From: JAGLTQ01 sp964605385
Lineage (GTDB): Bacteria; Pseudomonadota; Gammaproteobacteria; UBA6429; Thiohalophilaceae
Assembly (NCBI GenBank): GCA_964605385.1
Contig: CAZSCK010000091.1
Location: 1 to 8,986, forward strand
DNA: 8,986 bases
Direction: 5' to 3'
Each line of letters begins with the position of its first letter. Position 1 is the first letter of the stretch. The notes beneath the pieces were generated by a model. It saw only the letters and a list, made by a program, of their open reading frames with translations. It was not told where the DNA came from and searched no databases. Below, piece after piece: positions 6,327-8,986 of this stretch. The position numbers and the translations under genes are program-made.

Positions 6327-7835
6327 ATGTCTTTACAAATCAATTTGAAGCCCGAAACGAGCTGGTCGGACGCGTTTAATATTTATTTAAACCGTCGTGT
6401 TTTGGCAATGTTATTTTTAGGTTTTTCAGCAGGGCTACCTTTATTTCTTATTTTCTCAACTTTATCGCTTTGGTTAAGAGAAGCGGGTGTGGATCGTTCT
6501 GCGGTGACTTATTTTAGTTGGGCAGCATTGGCGTATTCGTTTAAATTTATTTGGGCGCCGGTAATCGACAAACTTCCGTTACCATTTTTGCATAATTTAT
6601 TCGGTCGACGTCGTAGTTGGTTATTGGTGGCACAGCTTGCAGTAATTTTAGCGATTGCATGGATGGCAATGATTGATCCTGCGCAAGGCTTAGGTGGGAT
6701 GGCGGTTGCAGCAATTTTATTAGGCTTTTCTTCGGCGAGCCAGGATATTGTCATTGATGCTTATCGTATTGAAGCGGTTAAAAAAGAATACCAGGCTGCG
6801 ATGTCGGCAATGTATATCGCGGGTTATCGAATTGGTATGTTGGTTGCGGGTGCCGGTGGACTGTATTTAGCATCTTATTTTGGTTCCGAAAATCAGTATA
6901 GCTATGATGCATGGCAAACAACCTATTTAATTATGGCCTTGGTTATGCTGGTTGGTGTGGCGACTACCTTGTTAATTAAAGAACCAGATATAAATAAAAA
7001 AGTTGAAGTTTACTTACATGACTTATCTGATTACTTAAGATTTTTTATCATGTTTATTGTTATGGTCGGCGCATTTATCTATGGATTCCAAATATTTAAT
7101 TTTGGATTTTCAAATGGTTTTATTAATGAGAGTGTGCGCTTATTAACTTCTTTAGTGTTTTCTTTAGCAGGAATATATTTATTAGTTGTTTTAAATATTG
7201 TTAATCGAAAAATGGTTTATTCCACTTATGTCGAACCCGTAGCTGATTTTTTTAAACGTTACGGTAAAGCTGCGATTTTATTATTATTGTTAGTAGGCTT
7301 ATATCGAATTTCAGATATTGTACTTGGTGTTATTGCTAATGTTTTTTATCATGATCTTGGTTTTAGTAAAAATGAAATTGCTACCACAACTAAAGTGTTC
7401 GGCATTATTATGACCCTGGTTGGTGGTTTCCTCGGTGGTTTAATGACCATGCGTTATGGTGTCATGCGTATCTTGTTATTGGGCGCCATTTTATCTGCAT
7501 TAACTAATTTGCTGTTTATGTGGTTAGCGCAAAGTGGGAATAACATTATGCTACTTAGTGGCGTTATTGCTGCTGATAACCTTAGTGCCGGTTTAGCCAG
7601 TGCCGCATTTATTGCTTATCTTTCCAGCTTAACGAATATCTCTTTCACTGCAGTTCAATATGCTATTTTAAGTTCGTTAATGACATTATTTCCAAAGTTG
7701 TTAGGTGGTTATTCTGGCGGCATGGTCAATGAACTGGGTTATTCCAACTTCTTTTTAATGACCACGTTAATGGGATTGCCGGTTATTTTCCTTATTTATT
7801 ATTTAATGCGTAAAAATCCAAATTTAGTTAAATAA
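6327..7835 (+). CDS. ampG: AmpG-family muropeptide transporter (MFS)
   Basis: AmpG is an inner-membrane permease of the major facilitator superfamily that brings GlcNAc-anhydro-muropeptides from the periplasm into the cytoplasm for cell-wall recycling. In species with an AmpR/AmpC circuit it also feeds the beta-lactamase inducing signal. At 502 residues the protein is close to E. coli AmpG (491). It shows the family's conserved points: LGFSAGLPL in the first helix (31-39), FKFIWAPVID (72-81), GRRRSWLL (93-100), SSASQDIVIDAYR (135-147), GYRIGM (166-171), YRISD (326-330) and the ADNLSAGLASAAFIAYLSSL region (416-435). Many hydrophobic helices fill the length, including an extra pair near 236-290 where AmpG proteins exceed the 12-helix core. 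It lies divergent from the ABC operon and upstream of a small membrane-protein gene at 3 bp. No ampC, ampR or ampD is visible here. Confidence 0.88.
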   Translation: MSLQINLKPETSWSDAFNIYLNRRVLAMLFLGFSAGLPLFLIFSTLSLWLREAGVDRSAVTYFSWAALAYSFKFIWAPVIDKLPLPFLHNLFGRRRSWLLVAQLAVILAIAWMAMIDPAQGLGGMAVAAILLGFSSASQDIVIDAYRIEAVKKEYQAAMSAMYIAGYRIGMLVAGAGGLYLASYFGSENQYSYDAWQTTYLIMALVMLVGVATTLLIKEPDINKKVEVYLHDLSDYLRFFIMFIVMVGAFIYGFQIFNFGFSNGFINESVRLLTSLVFSLAGIYLLVVLNIVNRKMVYSTYVEPVADFFKRYGKAAILLLLLVGLYRISDIVLGVIANVFYHDLGFSKNEIATTTKVFGIIMTLVGGFLGGLMTMRYGVMRILLLGAILSALTNLLFMWLAQSGNNIMLLSGVIAADNLSAGLASAAFIAYLSSLTNISFTAVQYAILSSLMTLFPKLLGGYSGGMVNELGYSNFFLMTTLMGLPVIFLIYYLMRKNPNLVK

Positions 7836-7838
7836 TCA

Positions 7839-8537
7839 ATGACGATTGAAACATCATACATAGCTGCTTTTCTTGTTGGCCTTCTTGGTGGCGTGCATTG
7901 TGTTGGCATGTGCGGTGGTATTGTAGGTGCGTTATGTTTAGGGCTGGATAACAATCAGGATAAAACAGCACAACAAAGTTTTATAAAATCATTTCCCTTT
8001 CTTTTATTCTACAACGCGGGTCGTATAAGTAGCTATACACTTGCCGGAATTTTAATGGGGAGCATTGGCTGGTTAGGAAGTCACCTGTTTACGCTTTACT
8101 CAATTCAACAAACATTAGAAATTATTGCCGCGGTCTTTATGCTGGCTTTAGGTTTATATATTGCAGGCTGGTGGAAAGGTCTTGCAAATGTTGAGCGTTG
8201 GGGTGGCAAAATTATCTGGAAACGACTTGAACCCTTAGGTCGTCGTTTTATGCCGGTAAAATCTTATCGACATGCATTTTTATTAGGGCTTGTTTGGGGT
8301 TGGTTACCTTGCGGTCTTGTTTATAGCGTTATTATCTGGACTATATCAACCCAAAGCCCACTCGAAGGTGGGTTACTTATGTTGAGTTTTGGATTAGGGA
8401 CTTTGCCTAATTTATTACTAATGGGTGTGTTTGCTTCAACACTAAATCAATTTATCCAGCAACCGTGGGTGAGACAGGTTGCGGGTATTATGATTATGAT
8501 TTTTGCCGGAGTAATGTTTTATCGAGGTTATGTTTAA
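7839..8537 (+). CDS. DsbD_2 / sulfite exporter TauE-SafE-like membrane protein
   Basis: This 232-residue protein has about six predicted membrane helices (about 5-35, 52-76, 90-112, 145-170, 175-200 and 212-230). It matches the group annotated as DsbD_2, UreH-like or TauE/SafE. Diagnostic sequences are GGVHCVGMCGG near the N-terminus (18-27), YNAGRISSYTLAG (58-70) and GWLPCGLVYS (154-163). H20, C21, M24, C25 and C158 lie in or beside membrane helices and could bind a metal such as copper or take part in thiol exchange. Relatives often occur in cytochrome cbb3 oxidase gene clusters, but no such genes are present here. The name sulfite exporter is a family label and should not be read as a tested function. 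The start overlaps the end of ampG translation (TAATCAATG, 3-bp gap, no visible ribosome site), so coupling is likely. It converges on the YjdM/PhnA gene with 14 bp between. Confidence 0.82.
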   Translation: MTIETSYIAAFLVGLLGGVHCVGMCGGIVGALCLGLDNNQDKTAQQSFIKSFPFLLFYNAGRISSYTLAGILMGSIGWLGSHLFTLYSIQQTLEIIAAVFMLALGLYIAGWWKGLANVERWGGKIIWKRLEPLGRRFMPVKSYRHAFLLGLVWGWLPCGLVYSVIIWTISTQSPLEGGLLMLSFGLGTLPNLLLMGVFASTLNQFIQQPWVRQVAGIMIMIFAGVMFYRGYV

Positions 8538-8551
8538 GGTACCTCTAATGG

Positions 8552-8986
8552 TTAGTTCGATTTTTTTACAAACTCAGTCAAAATAACGATATGTTGCCCA
8601 TCTACCCTGCCTTCAATTTGTTTAGCATTGTCGGCAACCAGTGAAATGCCACGCACAGCTGTTCCGCGTTTTGCAGTAAAGTTAGCGCCTTTGACTTTGA
8701 GATCTTTTGTCAGGGTTACGGTATCGCCGGATGCAAGTACAGCACCATTGCAATCAAGGTGTTTGATCGTGGTGTTATCATTTTGGCCTTCACCGGTGGC
8801 TTGCGCCCAGGCTAACAGTTCATCATCGAGATACAGTATGTCGAGTAAGTCTTGCGGCCAGCCTTCATTGCTTAAACGAGATAACATACGCCACGCCATT
8901 ACTTGCACAGCAGGAACCTGGCTCCACATACTATCGTTAAGACAGCGCCAGTGATTGGCGTTCATTTTTTCAGGATCTTCAATTTG
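8552..8986 (-). CDS. YjdM/PhnA-type protein, 5'-partial at the window edge
   Basis: The 144 visible residues end in a full YjdM/PhnA C-terminal domain: DCNGAVLASGDTVTLTKDLKVKG, then a short barrel ending in LTEFVKK. E. coli YjdM has the same domain (for example ADGDSVTIIKDLKVKG and SEFVKK). Before it comes a segment with HWRCLNDSMWS, WPQDLLD and LDDELLAWAQA, found in a longer form of the family where a Cys-rich zinc ribbon precedes it. The ATG at 8963-8965 is unlikely to be the start. The frame stays open to the edge and reads Q-I-E-D-P-E-K before it, and family members as I recall them continue upstream in the same way. The real start and any zinc ribbon lie outside the window. Despite the name, YjdM/PhnA has no proven part in phosphonate breakdown, and its function is unclear. 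There is no phn cluster here. Confidence 0.85.
   Translation of the reverse strand, partial: QIEDPEKMNANHWRCLNDSMWSQVPAVQVMAWRMLSRLSNEGWPQDLLDILYLDDELLAWAQATGEGQNDNTTIKHLDCNGAVLASGDTVTLTKDLKVKGANFTAKRGTAVRGISLVADNAKQIEGRVDGQHIVILTEFVKKSN

Noticed and set aside
8524..8567. Possible terminator after the DsbD_2-like gene (GAGGT ... ACCTC stem, later T run)
   Set aside because: The stem is only 5 bp with a 12-nt loop, and the T run (8561-8567) lies well beyond it, so it does not fit an intrinsic terminator on either strand.
8552..8986. Phosphonate utilisation operon
   Set aside because: Only the historically named PhnA/YjdM domain is present; no C-P lyase or phosphonate transport genes are in the window.

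Overview
The window is gene-dense and moderately AT-rich, with TTA and other A/T-ending codons common. It carries ordinary chromosomal genes of a gammaproteobacterium. The evidence for this is a PyrE of the same length (213 aa) and motif layout as the E. coli enzyme. In addition, an exonuclease III-type protein lies divergently next to pyrE, as crc lies next to pyrE in Pseudomonas. AmpG, MacAB-like and YjdM/PhnA-like proteins also fit. I cannot name a genus. I saw no tRNA, rRNA, CRISPR array, insertion sequence or phage gene. The longest stretch without a gene is 113 bp.

Layout. On the minus strand, pyrE (418-1059) is followed 15 bp downstream by an MscS-family channel gene (28-402). The channel gene stops just after the pore helix, probably through a frameshift. 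A 78-bp divergent region with a 15-bp palindrome over a likely promoter separates pyrE from an exonuclease III-family gene (1138-1914, plus strand). Converging on that gene is a compact minus-strand operon (6213 to 1946) for a tripartite ABC system: periplasmic adaptor, MacB/LolD-type ATPase, and two different MacB-type permeases. A 113-bp AT-rich divergent region then leads to plus-strand ampG (6327-7835) and, 3 bp later, a small DsbD_2/TauE-SafE-like membrane protein (7839-8537). The right edge holds the C-terminal part of a YjdM/PhnA-type protein on the minus strand; its reading frame is open to the window end.

How the genes relate. The four ABC genes almost certainly form one machine: the adaptor bridges the periplasm, and the ATPase drives two non-identical mechanotransmission permeases. 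No outer-membrane TolC-type partner is encoded here. AmpG recycles muropeptides into the cytoplasm. The protein behind it is likely translationally coupled and carries a His-Cys/Met-Cys motif that suggests metal or thiol chemistry. PyrE serves pyrimidine synthesis. The exonuclease keeps every catalytic residue that Pseudomonas Crc has lost.

I did not find a clearly new system. The best leads are the catalytically intact nuclease at a crc-like locus, with two in-frame slippery heptamers that both lead to the same early stop; the two-permease exporter; the frameshift-like end of the channel gene; and the divergent palindrome.
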